DNA of 64,000 nucleotides, taken from Rhipicephalus microplus (Eukaryota > Arthropoda > Arachnida > Ixodida > Ixodidae). Both the position numbers and the translations under genes were made by a program. Below the pieces are notes generated by a model that saw only the letters and a program-made list of their open reading frames with translations, made no database searches and had not been told where the DNA came from. Below are positions 31,556 through 41,484 of this stretch, one piece after another; position 1 is the first letter of the stretch; each line of letters opens with the position of its first letter. The stretch is taken from the NCBI RefSeq assembly GCF_043290135.1, contig NC_134702.1, positions 194,092,491 through 194,156,490 on the forward strand, in the 5' to 3' direction.

Positions 31556-32140
31556 TTGTATCAGACTACGTGCTGACGTACTGCATTGTATCATGATCAG
31601 TGTCTGCGCTGTGAATTTCGGATCCTTCTTCCGACTTATTTTTGAGCGTCTTGCTGTAATAACCTTAATGTCTTTGAGGTGCGGTTGAGGGGAAGCTAAA
31701 AAGAAAAAAATATTTGATCTGAAGATAAGATGGTAGTGGTGTGTGACGATTTACTGTTTGCAAACTCAAACTGTTTGCAGTATAACGCTAGCATGCGACT
31801 ACGTTACTAACAAAAATTAGGTTAAGCGTATATGTTACGTCATCTCCCTTCCCCTTTTTTGTTCAATGTGACGTGCAATCTGATATTAGTGCCACATCAC
31901 TACCTCGTAATGCCATATAAACTGTGTGTGTAATCTATCTTACTGTTTGTAATCTGACTTTACCGCCACGAGTGACCATTGTGCGCGCATTAATCTATGT
32001 AGCTTGTGAGTGACCGTGTTTTTATTTGTCAAACTTGATAACCTCGAAACCTACCTAAATTTTCTTGTTACTTTGACAAAGGCTGGTTCACCAGACGAAA
32101 CGCTTGTGAACATATACAGTACCAAACAAACCATCGGAAG
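31556..32140. other. Unassigned sequence with one GAAAC motif
   Basis: No gene. At 32071-32106 TTTGACAAAGG-CTGG-TTCA-CCAG-ACGAAACGC has a perfect 4-bp stem and a GAAAC core resembling the hammerhead-like motifs elsewhere in the window. Confidence 0.4.
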
Positions 32141-32148
32141 TATTTATT

Positions 32149-32200
<52 letters not shown>

Positions 32201-32208
32201 AATAAATA
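32141..32208. repeat. 68-bp perfect palindrome enclosing (TA)n
   Basis: TATTTATTCCC at the left end and GGGAATAAATA at the right end are exact reverse complements and enclose a pure TA array. The whole segment is self-complementary and could extrude as a cruciform. Confidence 0.95.
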
Positions 32209-32821
32209 GGGCGCCAGGGGAGTCAAATCCACCGCAATGCTGGCCATGCTATCGCCTGCGTTCTAATCGACTATGGAAGACTGCGCACAAAACAATATAG
32301 GTTTCTACGTTACGTGTCGTTCACCTCATTCAGCAGCCCCTAAGTCCCATTTCATCGTTGCTCAAAACGATCCAGCGCTCTCTTTTTTCAAGCGTTGGAA
32401 TGTGAACAGTACGAGCTGGTGCATTATTATCAGCATGGTCATCTTCGTAACAGGTAAAACCCAGTCGTTCCTTCACCGGTGTTAACAGCGTCCGTCATAT
32501 CTGTTTAAAAGGGGAGCCTAGCCTAAGTCCTCGCACAAATTCACCTCTGTGTCGCTGGTCCCATTTCGCGGAGCTATGCTATAATCGCAATCTGTGGCTT
32601 CTCTGCATGACCGCCCGTATGCTTGCTGCGGTGCCTGCTTTACAGGAAGTCAGAAGATTCGAGGCTTTTACGGGCCCGTAACAAAAAGTGTTTATAGAGT
32701 GAACAATCGTGAGATTTAGCAGAATGCGCTTGATTGTTGTGGTGCACTGTGTTAAATTAGCGACTCACATTTCTTCTTTCTCGTCCTCTTCTTTGTATTA
32801 TTAATAATTATTATTATTCGC
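32209..32821. other. Unassigned sequence
   Basis: No recognisable element. A short ATTATT run lies near 32800-32818. Confidence 0.4.
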
Positions 32822-32853
32822 CCAGCTTTAAGCCGGTACCGGCTTAAAGCTGG
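32822..32853. repeat. Perfect 32-bp palindrome at the RTE 5' edge
   Basis: The arm CCAGCTTTAAGCCGGT is followed immediately by its exact reverse complement, with no loop, centred on GGTACC. It sits where the similarity between RTE copies A and B begins. Confidence 0.97.
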
Positions 32854-32882
32854 TACGCACCGATGATCTCACCAGAGAAAGA

Positions 32883-34187
32883 TTGGCCACCCTGGTGCAG
32901 TATCTGGCCACCCCCTCCCGTAGGCATTCGTCAATTAACTCACGGCCCTCAGTCCCCACAAGCTGCGGAGCAACTGACCACGGTGGCGGTCAGATCTGCA
33001 AAGCAGCAGAGGGTGCTAGGAATCTCTGGATACGGACAGGCCACCATTGGAACTTGAACTTAGCAACGTTTAACGTTAGAACGTTATCTAGTGAGGGAAG
33101 TCTAGCTGTATTATTCGAGGAGCTAGAAGGCATTAAATGGGATATAATAGGGCTGAGTGAGGTTAGGAGGACAGATGAGGCCTATACTGTGCTACAGAAT
33201 GGGCACGTCATTTGCTATCAGGGCTTGGCAGACAGAAGAGAACTGGGAGTGGGGTTCCTAATTCACAGAAACATAGCTGGCAACATAGAGGATTACTATA
33301 GCATTAATGAAAGGGTGGTAGGCATTGTAATTAAACTGAATAAAAGATACAAAATGAAGGTAATACAGGCTTACGCGCCTACATCCAGCCATGATGACGC
33401 TTCAGTTGAAAGCTTCTATGAAGACGTGTAATCGGCAATGAGTAAGGTGAAAACACAGTATACTATAGTAAGGGGCGACTTTAATGCAAAGGTAGGGAAG
33501 AAGCAGGCTAGAGACCAGGCAGTAGGAGATTATGGCATCGGCACTAGAAACGCCAGAGGAGAGCTACTAGTAGAATTCGCAGAACGCAATAATCTGCGTA
33601 TTTTGAATACCTTTTACCGAAAACCAGAAAACCGCAAGTGGACATGGAGGAGCCCTAATGGCGTAAATAAGAACGAAATAGACTTTATAATGACTGCACA
33701 TCCAGGAGTCGTGCAGGATGTGGAAGTGGTTGGCAAGGTAAGATGCAGTGACCATAGAATGGTACGGGCTCGAATCCGCCTAGACTTGAAGAAGGAACGA
33801 CAGAAACTGATACGCAAGAAGCAAATCAATGAGCTAGCACTGAGAGGGAAAGTACAGGAATTCAGAGTGTCACTGCAGAACAGGTACTCTGCTCTTAGCG
33901 AGGAAACCAACCTTAGCGTAGATACAATGAATGATAATCTGACGAGTATCATCACGGATTGTGCAGTGGAAGTTGGAGGCAGGGTAGCTAGACAGGACAC
34001 CGGCAAGCTTTCCCAGGAAACGAAGAACCTAATTAAGAAGCGTCAAATCATAAAATTGTCAAGTACAACAGACAAAATAGAACTGGCAGAGCTTTCGAAG
34101 CTGATTAATAGACGTAAAGTATGCGATGTAAGAAGGTATAACATGGAGAGAATTGAGCACGCTCTGAAAAACGGAGGAAGCGTCTAA
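32883..34187 (+). pseudogene. RTE ORF: AP endonuclease and linker
   Basis: The same frame runs from 32883 to 34187 with one TAA at 33429-33431. Signatures: NLATFNVRTL, DIIGLSEVRR (catalytic E), QAYAPTSSHDD, RGDFNAKVG (catalytic D and N) and CSDHRMVRA (catalytic D-H), then a basic linker. The domain would nick target DNA. A second in-frame TAA at 34185-34187 separates it from the RT, which continues in the same frame. Confidence 0.87.
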
Positions 34188-34190
34188 GCA

Positions 34191-35859
34191 GTGAAGAGGA
34201 AACTTGGGATAGGCAAAAGGCGGATGTATGCACTAAGGGACAAAGAAGGCAAATTAACTACCAATATGGATAGGATAGTTAAAATAGCGGAGGAGTTTTA
34301 CAGAGATCTGTACAGTAGCCGAGACAACCACGACCTTAATACTATAAAAACTAGCAGTAACCCAGACGACACCCCACCGGTAATGATAGAAGAAGTCAGA
34401 AAAGCTTTGGAGAGCATGCAGAGAGGCAAAGCTGCTGGTGAGGGTCAAGTAACATCAGATCTGCTGAAAGATGGAGGACAGATTGTGTTAGAAAAACTAG
34501 CCACTCTATTTACGAGGTGTCTCCTGACGGGAAAAGTACCAGAGTCTTGGAAGAACGCTAACATCATCTTAATACATGAGAAAGGAGATGACAAGGACTT
34601 GAAGAATTACAGGCCGATGAGCTTGCTCTCTGTAGTATACAAGCTATTTACAAAGGTAATTGCTAGCAGAGTAAAGAAAACATTAGAATTCAATCAACCA
34701 AAAGAACAAGCAGGATTTAGAACAGGCTACTCAACAATCGACCACATTCATACTATCAATCAGGTAATAGAGAAATGCTCAGAGTATAACCAACCACTAT
34801 ACATAGCCTTCATAGATTACGAGAAGGCGTTTGATTCAGTAGAAATATCAGCCGTCATGCAGACACTGCGGAATCAGGGCGTAGATGAAATATATATACA
34901 CATTCTGGAAGAAATCTACAGGGGATCAACTGCTACCATAGTGCTTCATAAAAAAGCAACAGAATACCAATAAAGAAGGGTGTAAGGCAGGGAGACACAA
35001 TCTCCCCAATGCTATTCACTGCGTGCTTACAGGACGTTTTCAGAAGCCTAGAATGCGAACAGTTAGGGATAAGAGTTAATGGAGAGTACCTCAGTAACCT
35101 GCGCTTCGCCGATGACATTGCATTGCTGAGTAACTCAGGGGACGAATTGCAACTCATGATTACGGAGTTAGACAAGGAGAGCAGAAAGGTGGGTCTTAAA
35201 ATTAATCTGCAGAAAACGAAAGTAATGTACAACAACCTCGGAAAAGAGCAGCGCTTTGCGATAGGTAATAGTGCACTTGAAGTTGTAAAGACTATGTCTA
35301 CTTAGGACAGGTAATAGCCGCAGAGCCTAACCACGAGATTGAAGTAACTAGAAGAATAAGAATAGGGTGGAGCACATTCGGCAGGTACTCTCAAATTATG
35401 ACAAGTAGATTGCCACTGTCCCTCAAGAGGAAGGTATATCACAGCTGTATCTTGCCGGTACTTAGCTACGGAGCAGAAACCTGGAGACTCACAAAGAGGG
35501 TTCAACTTAAATTGAGGACGACGCAGCGAGCAATGGAAAGAAAAATGGTAGGTGTAACCTTAGGAGACAAGAAGAGAGCAGAGTGGATTAGGGGACAAAC
35601 GGGAGTTAAGGATATCATAGCTGCAATAAAGAAGAGGAAATGGACATGGGCTGGGCATGTAGCACGTAGACAGGATAACCGCTGGTCATTAAGGGTCACC
35701 AACTGGATTCCCAGAGAAGGGAAGCGGGGTAGGGGGAGACAGAAGGTTAGGTGGGCAGATGAGATTAAGAAGTTTGCGGGTATAAATTGGCAACAGCAAG
35801 CACAGGACCGGGTTAACTGGCGGAACATGGGAGAGGCCTTTGTCCTGCAGTGGACGTAG
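34191..35859 (+). pseudogene. RTE ORF: reverse transcriptase and C-terminal domain
   Basis: RT blocks: VTSDLLKDGG, PESWKNANIILIHEKGD, NYRPMSLLSVVYKLFTK, QAGFRTGYSTIDHI, IAFIDYEKAFDSV (first catalytic D), GVRQGDTISPMLF and LRFADDIAL (catalytic FADD, 35105-35116). The C-terminal half has LSYGAETW, TWAGHVAR and RGRGRQKVRWADEIKK. A one-base loss before the GVRQGD block (about 34964) shifts frame 0 to frame 2, and a second loss near 35292 shifts again. Copy A shares the first lesion but not the second. Confidence 0.87.
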
Positions 35860-35900
35860 ACAGGCTGATGATGATGATGATATATATATATATATATATA

Positions 35901-36215
35901 CTTGGTGCCCTTAGGTTCTATGCGAGGGTCAGCTTCCCGCTCGTAATAAGTTCACGTGCTACGTGACGCCACACAGACTCATAAAACGGTGTTCCACACT
36001 AGCCGCTATGGCTACAGATGGCGCTGACTGACACTCCCACGTATAAATTCACATATACACCCAATAAAACTGGCGGGGGGATGGCCGCAGTGATAGCTCA
36101 GTGGCGAGAGCATTCAACGCGTTATTGCATTGGTTTTAATAACTTCCCCTATACTATCTTTGGTATATTTGTCTGTCAGATCTAACTATTTTGTGTCAAA
36201 ACACCGAAAAACGAC
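35901..36215 (+). repeat. tRNA-unit family copy with truncated tRNA-like module
   Basis: Order on the plus strand: segment A (CTCGTAATAAGTTCACGTGC, GATGGCGCTGACTGACACTCCC), the 5' half of the tRNA-like module (GTGATAGCTCAGTGGCGAGA, 36087-36127), then an abrupt jump into segment B (GCATTGGTTTTAATAACTTCCCC). The T-arm/B-box is deleted, so this copy should lack a complete pol III promoter. Confidence 0.75.
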
Positions 36216-36289
36216 CCTGTGATGAGTGAAGAAAACGACGACAACGACGGAAGTGCGGAGCAAGGCGCGTGTGATTTCGAGCTAACAAA

Positions 36290-36442
36290 CATTTTTGTTT
36301 TTTTGGTAGTATTATTTTTGAACTACTTTTTCAGATTGGCTTCATTTTCATTTTAGTTTCATTTAAGTATCCTGCCGCCCGGTTCTTGGCCCATCCCCCT
36401 CTGTGGTTGAGCGCCATCCATAAGAGGTCATCATCATCATCA
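36290..36442 (+). repeat. 5'-truncated LINE 3' end, (ATC)n tail
   Basis: CCTGCCGCC.GGTTCTTGGCC.ATCCC and AGGTCATCATCATCATCAAC match the 3' end of the I-type LINE relic at 43800-43910 (GGATCATCATCATCATCATC). Only the 3' UTR remains. Confidence 0.75.
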
Positions 36443-37247
36443 ACAACTGTGCGCGTGATGTCAGCCAATCAGCTGATCACCTGTGGTGGCCCATGGAGGT
36501 GGCGTACCACGATTGGGCCACGTGTGACCATTACGTGGCGGTAAGCTTTGTGGCTGGGGACGAGCCGAAGCAGCGGCAGACGGAAGACAGCGGGCCGAAG
36601 CGTCAGGCGCAGGCGATCCAGGTTCCGGCCGGTGAACGCGGCTGTCCACGCTACTGCCGTCCAACTACCAGCTGGGGTGGCGTTGCCGGCACGAGTACTG
36701 CATCTCTGATCTCGGCGAGGCGTCTCCACGGTCAGCCGTTCGGCACAGCGATGAACGTGGCCTGGCTAATGGTCATTGTTGCGCCGAGCATCGTGTTTCG
36801 GCGCACGCTCTTCGCTGGACGGGCTGGCCATCCCCCGCATTGAGCATCGCGTCTCCGATGCGGGTTGACGGCTCCGTAGTCGCACCGATGCCATCAAGCC
36901 CCGGCGTCACCAGGGCGTCGCACATCGACAAGTGAGCGCATTCCATAGCGTCTTTCCACCGCCTCCTGCCCTGCACCTCATCGGCGTCGGTCGCACCGCC
37001 GATCTGGCCCTCAGGATTTACAACGCTTTTACTCGAACTCTAATTGGTCATTTCTTAATCAAGCTTAGTTCTCTCTGTACCATTGTATGTATTTTTTTCT
37101 GCCTCAGTGTTTTCTATGTTTAGTTTCCATGTTCTGTCATAAACCTCGTGTGTGTTGTTACCGCGTCGTCTCAAAGTCCATTTCTCCTCGCACGACACGC
37201 AAAACAAGCGTTGACGAACCTTGGCACCGATAAAGAATACTTTTCAT
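36443..37247. other. GC-rich unassigned sequence
   Basis: From about 36450 to 37010 the sequence is GC-rich. A 116-codon open frame (36493-36843) starts near an ATG and contains GTAAGC shortly after, but no known domain is visible and opposite-strand frames are equally open. It may be part of an unrecognised retroelement. Confidence 0.4.
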
Positions 37248-37482
<235 letters not shown>

Positions 37483-37612
37483 CGAGTCGACAGGATGAAG
37501 ACCTGGCCACCGCTCATAAACCTCACATCATTCACGAAGCCACCAGCAGTACGCCTCAACTGAATATCGACTACAGAAGCGTTAATCTCAGTCGCATGTA
37601 GTTATCGGCATT

Positions 37613-37877
37613 ATGACAGAACCATTGACTGACCTTCCCATCCCCAAGTACAACGAATCAGCGGACGATGGATCTGTACAGGACTGATTCGACCTGTTCG
37701 CATTCCACGCTACCACTGCATCATGGTGGTCAGAACGGGAGATGGTTACAAACTACGTGACTGGTGAGGCATTCAAATTTTACCTTACCCACATCTTCGA
37801 CAACGACAAATCGTGGCAGAAGATGAAAGAAGAGATAATCGCCCTTTTTAACGACTACAATAAGGGCCAAACCTCAT
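37613..37877 (+). pseudogene. Gag fragment of LTR element 3
   Basis: The ATG at 37613 opens a frame reading LTDLPIPKYNESADDGSVQD, a TGA in place of a likely Trp, then FDLFAFHATTASWW, EAFKFYLTHIF and WQKMKEEIIALFN. This matches the amino-terminal capsid style of Ty3-like Gag (aligned hydrophobic helices ending in a WxxMKEEIIxxF block). It ends at the left arm of the TIR element at about 37868. Confidence 0.6.
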
Positions 37878-38386
37878 AAGCGCGAAAATGCACGCGACCA
37901 CGACGAGCGACGCGACGTAGATCGTCTTCGCGCGATCAGTCGCTAGCGCAGGCAAACCTCATTCACGCGACGGCTTCGGCGAGCGAACTCCACTGTTGCC
38001 GGCATGAGGCCGTCTACTCGCACCAAGAAAACCGCGTAGAGAGTGGTATGCAATTTAAAAATAGGATATATTGTTGCGTTATGGAACGGAAAGTGTTTAT
38101 GATAGGCTTGCAGAACTTTTTTTATATGCACATGCGTAAACAGTGCGTTATTTCTTATTGCGCATACGTGACTCGGGCAGGGTCACGTGCACCCACGTGG
38201 ACTTTGTCTTTTCCGGTTTTTCGCTATTGGCTGCTTGAGCCCCGCACTTCCGGGCATTGAGCGACGGTTTCCAAATCTGGAGAACCAAGCAATCGCGCGA
38301 CACGTCGCGCGAACGCCCTGTTTCGTCGCTCATAGCATCGCTCGTCGTTGTCGCGTGCATTTTCGCGCTTATGAGGTTTGCTCTTT
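37868..38386. mobile_element. TIR (MITE-like) element inserted in gag
   Basis: CAAACCTCATAAGCGCGAAA and the following ATGCACGCGAC.ACGACGAGCGA at 37868-37911 are mirrored at about 38338-38383. The arms are ~44 bp with very few mismatches. The 519-bp interior is GC-rich in its arms and has no transposase. No clear target duplication was found. Confidence 0.75.
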
Positions 38387-38413
38387 AGGATTACCTTGTT
38401 ACCAATCATGTGA

Positions 38414-39385
38414 ATACATTCCCACTCAGCCGCCACAGTTCACGCTCTTTCCTTAAAAGACATAGCTTTCCATCACGTTTCTCTTCTGCACGAAAATCCG
38501 CGTTTTCAAGATTGGCGCTCCAACATAAGACACGAGACGTTTGCTCACCCTACTGCTGCCCAGCATGCTTTGTCTCGCATACATGGTCCACCACCTGGCT
38601 TTCTACCACGCAGCTCTTGTAAGGCTCCTAATAGGCGCTATTCGTGTCATAAGAACGCCTTGTTCCCGGTAGACCAGCTGACGCATGGGGAAAATACCAA
38701 ACAACACCATGACGACTCGAAGAGTGAAAATCGGTCTCCACGCATTGGAGCAGCTTACTCCCCATCTTGCACACTTGGCCCACCTTCTTGTTTTCCATCA
38801 CTTGGCTCTTTAGTAGCTCACACGCCCACTGCTGTCGGGATAGAGCTGAGGAACTTCGAATATACTCTGCCAAGCCCAGAGTCAACTGTCCACATTCATG
38901 CGTCAGAAGCGCTTATCTCAATAGATGCGGACACAGAGAAACAGCCCCAAGTAAAATCTGACCAAACCAATCCTTTCGCAGTGTTGCCGTCGAGTTCCCA
39001 GCAACCTGAGAGCCCAACTAACACAGTAGGCTCGCAAGGATCAACTCTCAAGCTCTGCCCTGTGCCAGGAACGTCCGTTAATAATGTTGTTGCAAGGGCC
39101 TCAGCAGCTTTTTTTGTCAATTCTTGCGCACTATCTTCATTGCCTGACACGAATCGCGACGACCTAACTAGTATCAACTATTTGCTGGTCACATCAACCT
39201 ACCAAGAAAAGTGGGCTCACGTTTCTAAAGGAAGTTCACCTCGTCAGATAGTGCAACATCAGCAATGCCAACAAAAGCAACAAGGAGATGCTCAACAGCT
39301 AAAACGGCCACACCAGCAAGGACAACAAAGAACTAAAGCCACATCGCAAGCACGCTTGTGGCTTAAAAAAAGTCACGAACAATGA
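38414..39385 (+). CDS. Unrecognised open frame in LTR element 3 (~323 codons)
   Basis: An open frame follows a TGA at about 38411 and runs to the TGA at 39383-39385, the longest uninterrupted frame in the window. The first in-frame methionine is uncertain, so the start is arbitrary. The composition is Ser/Pro/Thr/Gln-rich, with an N-terminal part containing ENPRFQDWRSN and HGPPPGFLPRSS, a middle with DADTEKQPQVKSDQTNPFAVL and a Gln/Lys-rich C-terminus (QQCQQKQQGDAQQLKRPHQQ). There are no zinc knuckle, protease, RT or membrane segments. It may be a gag C-terminal or accessory ORF of the element; function unknown. Confidence 0.4.
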   Translation: MHSHSAATVHALSLKDIAFHHVSLLHENPRFQDWRSNIRHETFAHPTAAQHALSRIHGPPPGFLPRSSCKAPNRRYSCHKNALFPVDQLTHGENTKQHHDDSKSENRSPRIGAAYSPSCTLGPPSCFPSLGSLVAHTPTAVGIELRNFEYTLPSPESTVHIHASEALISIDADTEKQPQVKSDQTNPFAVLPSSSQQPESPTNTVGSQGSTLKLCPVPGTSVNNVVARASAAFFVNSCALSSLPDTNRDDLTSINYLLVTSTYQEKWAHVSKGSSPRQIVQHQQCQQKQQGDAQQLKRPHQQGQQRTKATSQARLWLKKSHEQ

Positions 39386-39536
39386 CCACTACAGAAGATA
39401 CTATTCCGCTTTTGAGCAATTTTCGCAGAAAGAAAAGCCAAGGAACTTTTCTGCACCAGCGTTCAAGATTGCGACTTCGGTCTGAACACCTGTGACATCA
39501 CCATAGAAAACTCCCTAAACCCCACAAAACAACCGC

Positions 39537-39851
39537 TTGTACTCTGCAGAAACACAAGCAGTGCCCAATCAGCCACGATCAGCGGGCACGCAAACTGCGT
39601 GCACGGCGCTTGTATCATTCACGACGAAAAATGCGACGCCAACAAAACTGTCGATCCTGCAAGGCGTTCCAACCTCGTTTATTCCTCGCAAGAACGACGG
39701 CTGCGTTTCCATCTGTTTCCACGCTGAAGGCATGCTTATGTTATCCAGAGCGTGGCAGCTAGCCTCGCCCACCAGAGCCGTACTTGATAATCGCGGATTT
39801 CTGCCCTCTCCTGCGGAAGTCTTTGTGCGATCTTACAGAACTTCAATTTGA
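39537..39851 (+). CDS. Second unrecognised open frame in LTR element 3
   Basis: About 104 codons upstream of the polypurine tract. Two other frames over the same DNA are also fairly open, and one is rich in cysteine and basic residues, so the true frame is uncertain. No domain recognised. Confidence 0.25.
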   Translation: MYSAETQAVPNQPRSAGTQTACTALVSFTTKNATPTKLSILQGVPTSFIPRKNDGCVSICFHAEGMLMLSRAWQLASPTRAVLDNRGFLPSPAEVFVRSYRTSI

Positions 39852-39951
39852 TGTAGAACTACAGCCCATTTGGACATTTTTGGGCTATAAGATTGATTGT
39901 TGATGTATTGTAATATGTAACGCGCGCATTCTTTCGGGGGAGGGGGAATCC

Positions 39952-40057
39952 TGTTACGTAAGAAGGTAGCGATGGTTGGTAGAAGCTGAGGAGGAAGAAG
40001 TAAGAATGGAATAAACAAGGCGTATGAGCCAGGCCACGTCTCCCAGTCATCATAGCG

Positions 40058-40062
<5 letters not shown>
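39952..40062 (+). repeat. LTR of element 3, 3' copy
   Basis: Begins TGTTACGTAAGAAGG directly after the polypurine tract, contains GGAATAAACAAGG (poly(A) signal) and ends ATAGCGTCACA, merging into a (CA)n array. Confidence 0.7.
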
Positions 40063-40134
<72 letters not shown>

Positions 40135-40163
40135 TATATACACATATATATATATATATATAT
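40061..40163. repeat. (CA)n then (TA)n microsatellite
   Basis: CA repeats to 40102, then TA repeats with a few CA interruptions. It is the mirror image of the (TA)n(TG)n on the other side of the element. Confidence 0.95.
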
Positions 40164-40234
40164 CACCTGGCAGTTGAAGAAACTTTTTTTCATATTCAGC
40201 TTTTGGAATTCCAGCTAACAAATGCGGCTGCAAT

Positions 40235-40378
40235 CTTTTGCTTAGAGACAGCAATCTATGGCTGTCTGTGCGCACACTCCTGTTGATTCTGCTAACTCAA
40301 TGCGGCGACCCACAAACACGAATCCGCTCATCTTCTCTCCTCCCAAGACAAGAGAAGGTCGAAGTGCTCATTTTCATT
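40235..40378 (+). repeat. Dispersed repeat family Y, copy 2
   Basis: AGACAGCAATCTATGGCTGTC..CTCCTGTTGATTCTGCT..ACCCACAAACACGAATCCGC..AAGAGAAGGTCGAAGTGCTCA matches 27250-27395 inverted. It ends in a long (TA)n array. Confidence 0.75.
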
Positions 40379-40650
<272 letters not shown>

Positions 40651-40651
<1 letters not shown>

Positions 40652-41484
40652 CTTTTCAACGAAAATGGGCTGGAAATTCCAACGAGAAAGTTGCTAATTG
40701 GTTTGCAAAGCGTCCGATAAGACAGTTTTGAGCTTTATATCAGGTAATTTTTAGTGGTTTTTTGCTAACTGCAAATGCGTGACAATCGCACTCGCTTGTC
40801 AGTGCGCACGATGAGTCTAGTGCTGCCGAACGTTTTGTATACGAACAACTATAGCATTTTCCTGATTGTGCTCTCCCGACAGGGCTGTAGCGATTGTGTG
40901 GCTTTCCGACGAACAGGTCTCGCTATCGACTACAAGAGTGCTAACTACTGTGGCTGCTTACCAATTTAAAGCACCAGTGCGAAGGAAGCGTATCGTTCGA
41001 AGGAAGCGTATCGAAGGAAGCGTATCGTATCGTACCCCACAAGCGGCACTTCCGGGAGCGCCAGAATCACGGCGGGCATAGGTGTGCCAGTGGGTTTGTC
41101 GCGTGGTATTCTTTTTTATTTTGCGGGCATTCGCAGTTGGCGGAAAAACACTAATATATAACAAATATAAAGTTCGAAACTGTCGAATTGGACGTCCTGC
41201 AAAGCGTACTACAACTTTCTAATGGAAATTTTTGAGCTATCTTTGTTCATTCAATACTTAGGTAAGAGGGTCTACTTAAACAATTTATGAGAACGAAAAA
41301 TAGACTTATTCACCCCTGACCACAGTCATCAACCTGCAATCGGTCCCGCCATTTACCCGTTTCGGCATATTTTTAAACTCTGGCTAAATATAGGTGGAGC
41401 ACTATATTGCCACCTACTTATAGTAGGGGGTCGTATGCGAAGGCAAAGGCTCACCCCACAAAAAAAGAGACTGGAAGTTTTCCA
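40651..41484. other. Unassigned sequence
   Basis: Only a short minisatellite is noted: GAAGGAAGCGTATC repeated about three times at 40980-41030. Otherwise nothing recognised. Confidence 0.45.

Larger units (their letters stand above)
32854..35881 (+). mobile_element. RTE/BovB-like LINE, copy B, nearly complete
   Basis: Endonuclease, linker, RT and C-terminal domain are all present in order, and the element ends in CAGGCTGATGATGATGATGA followed by TA repeats, the short tandem 3' end typical of RTE elements in ticks. Coding is broken by two in-frame stops and two frameshifts. It is otherwise well preserved, so the copy is moderately young. It is flanked downstream by a tRNA-unit copy. Confidence 0.88.

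Noticed and set aside
36493..36843. Possible host exon with ATG and GTAAGC donor
   Set aside because: Opposite-strand frames are equally open, no domain is visible and no partner exon was found.
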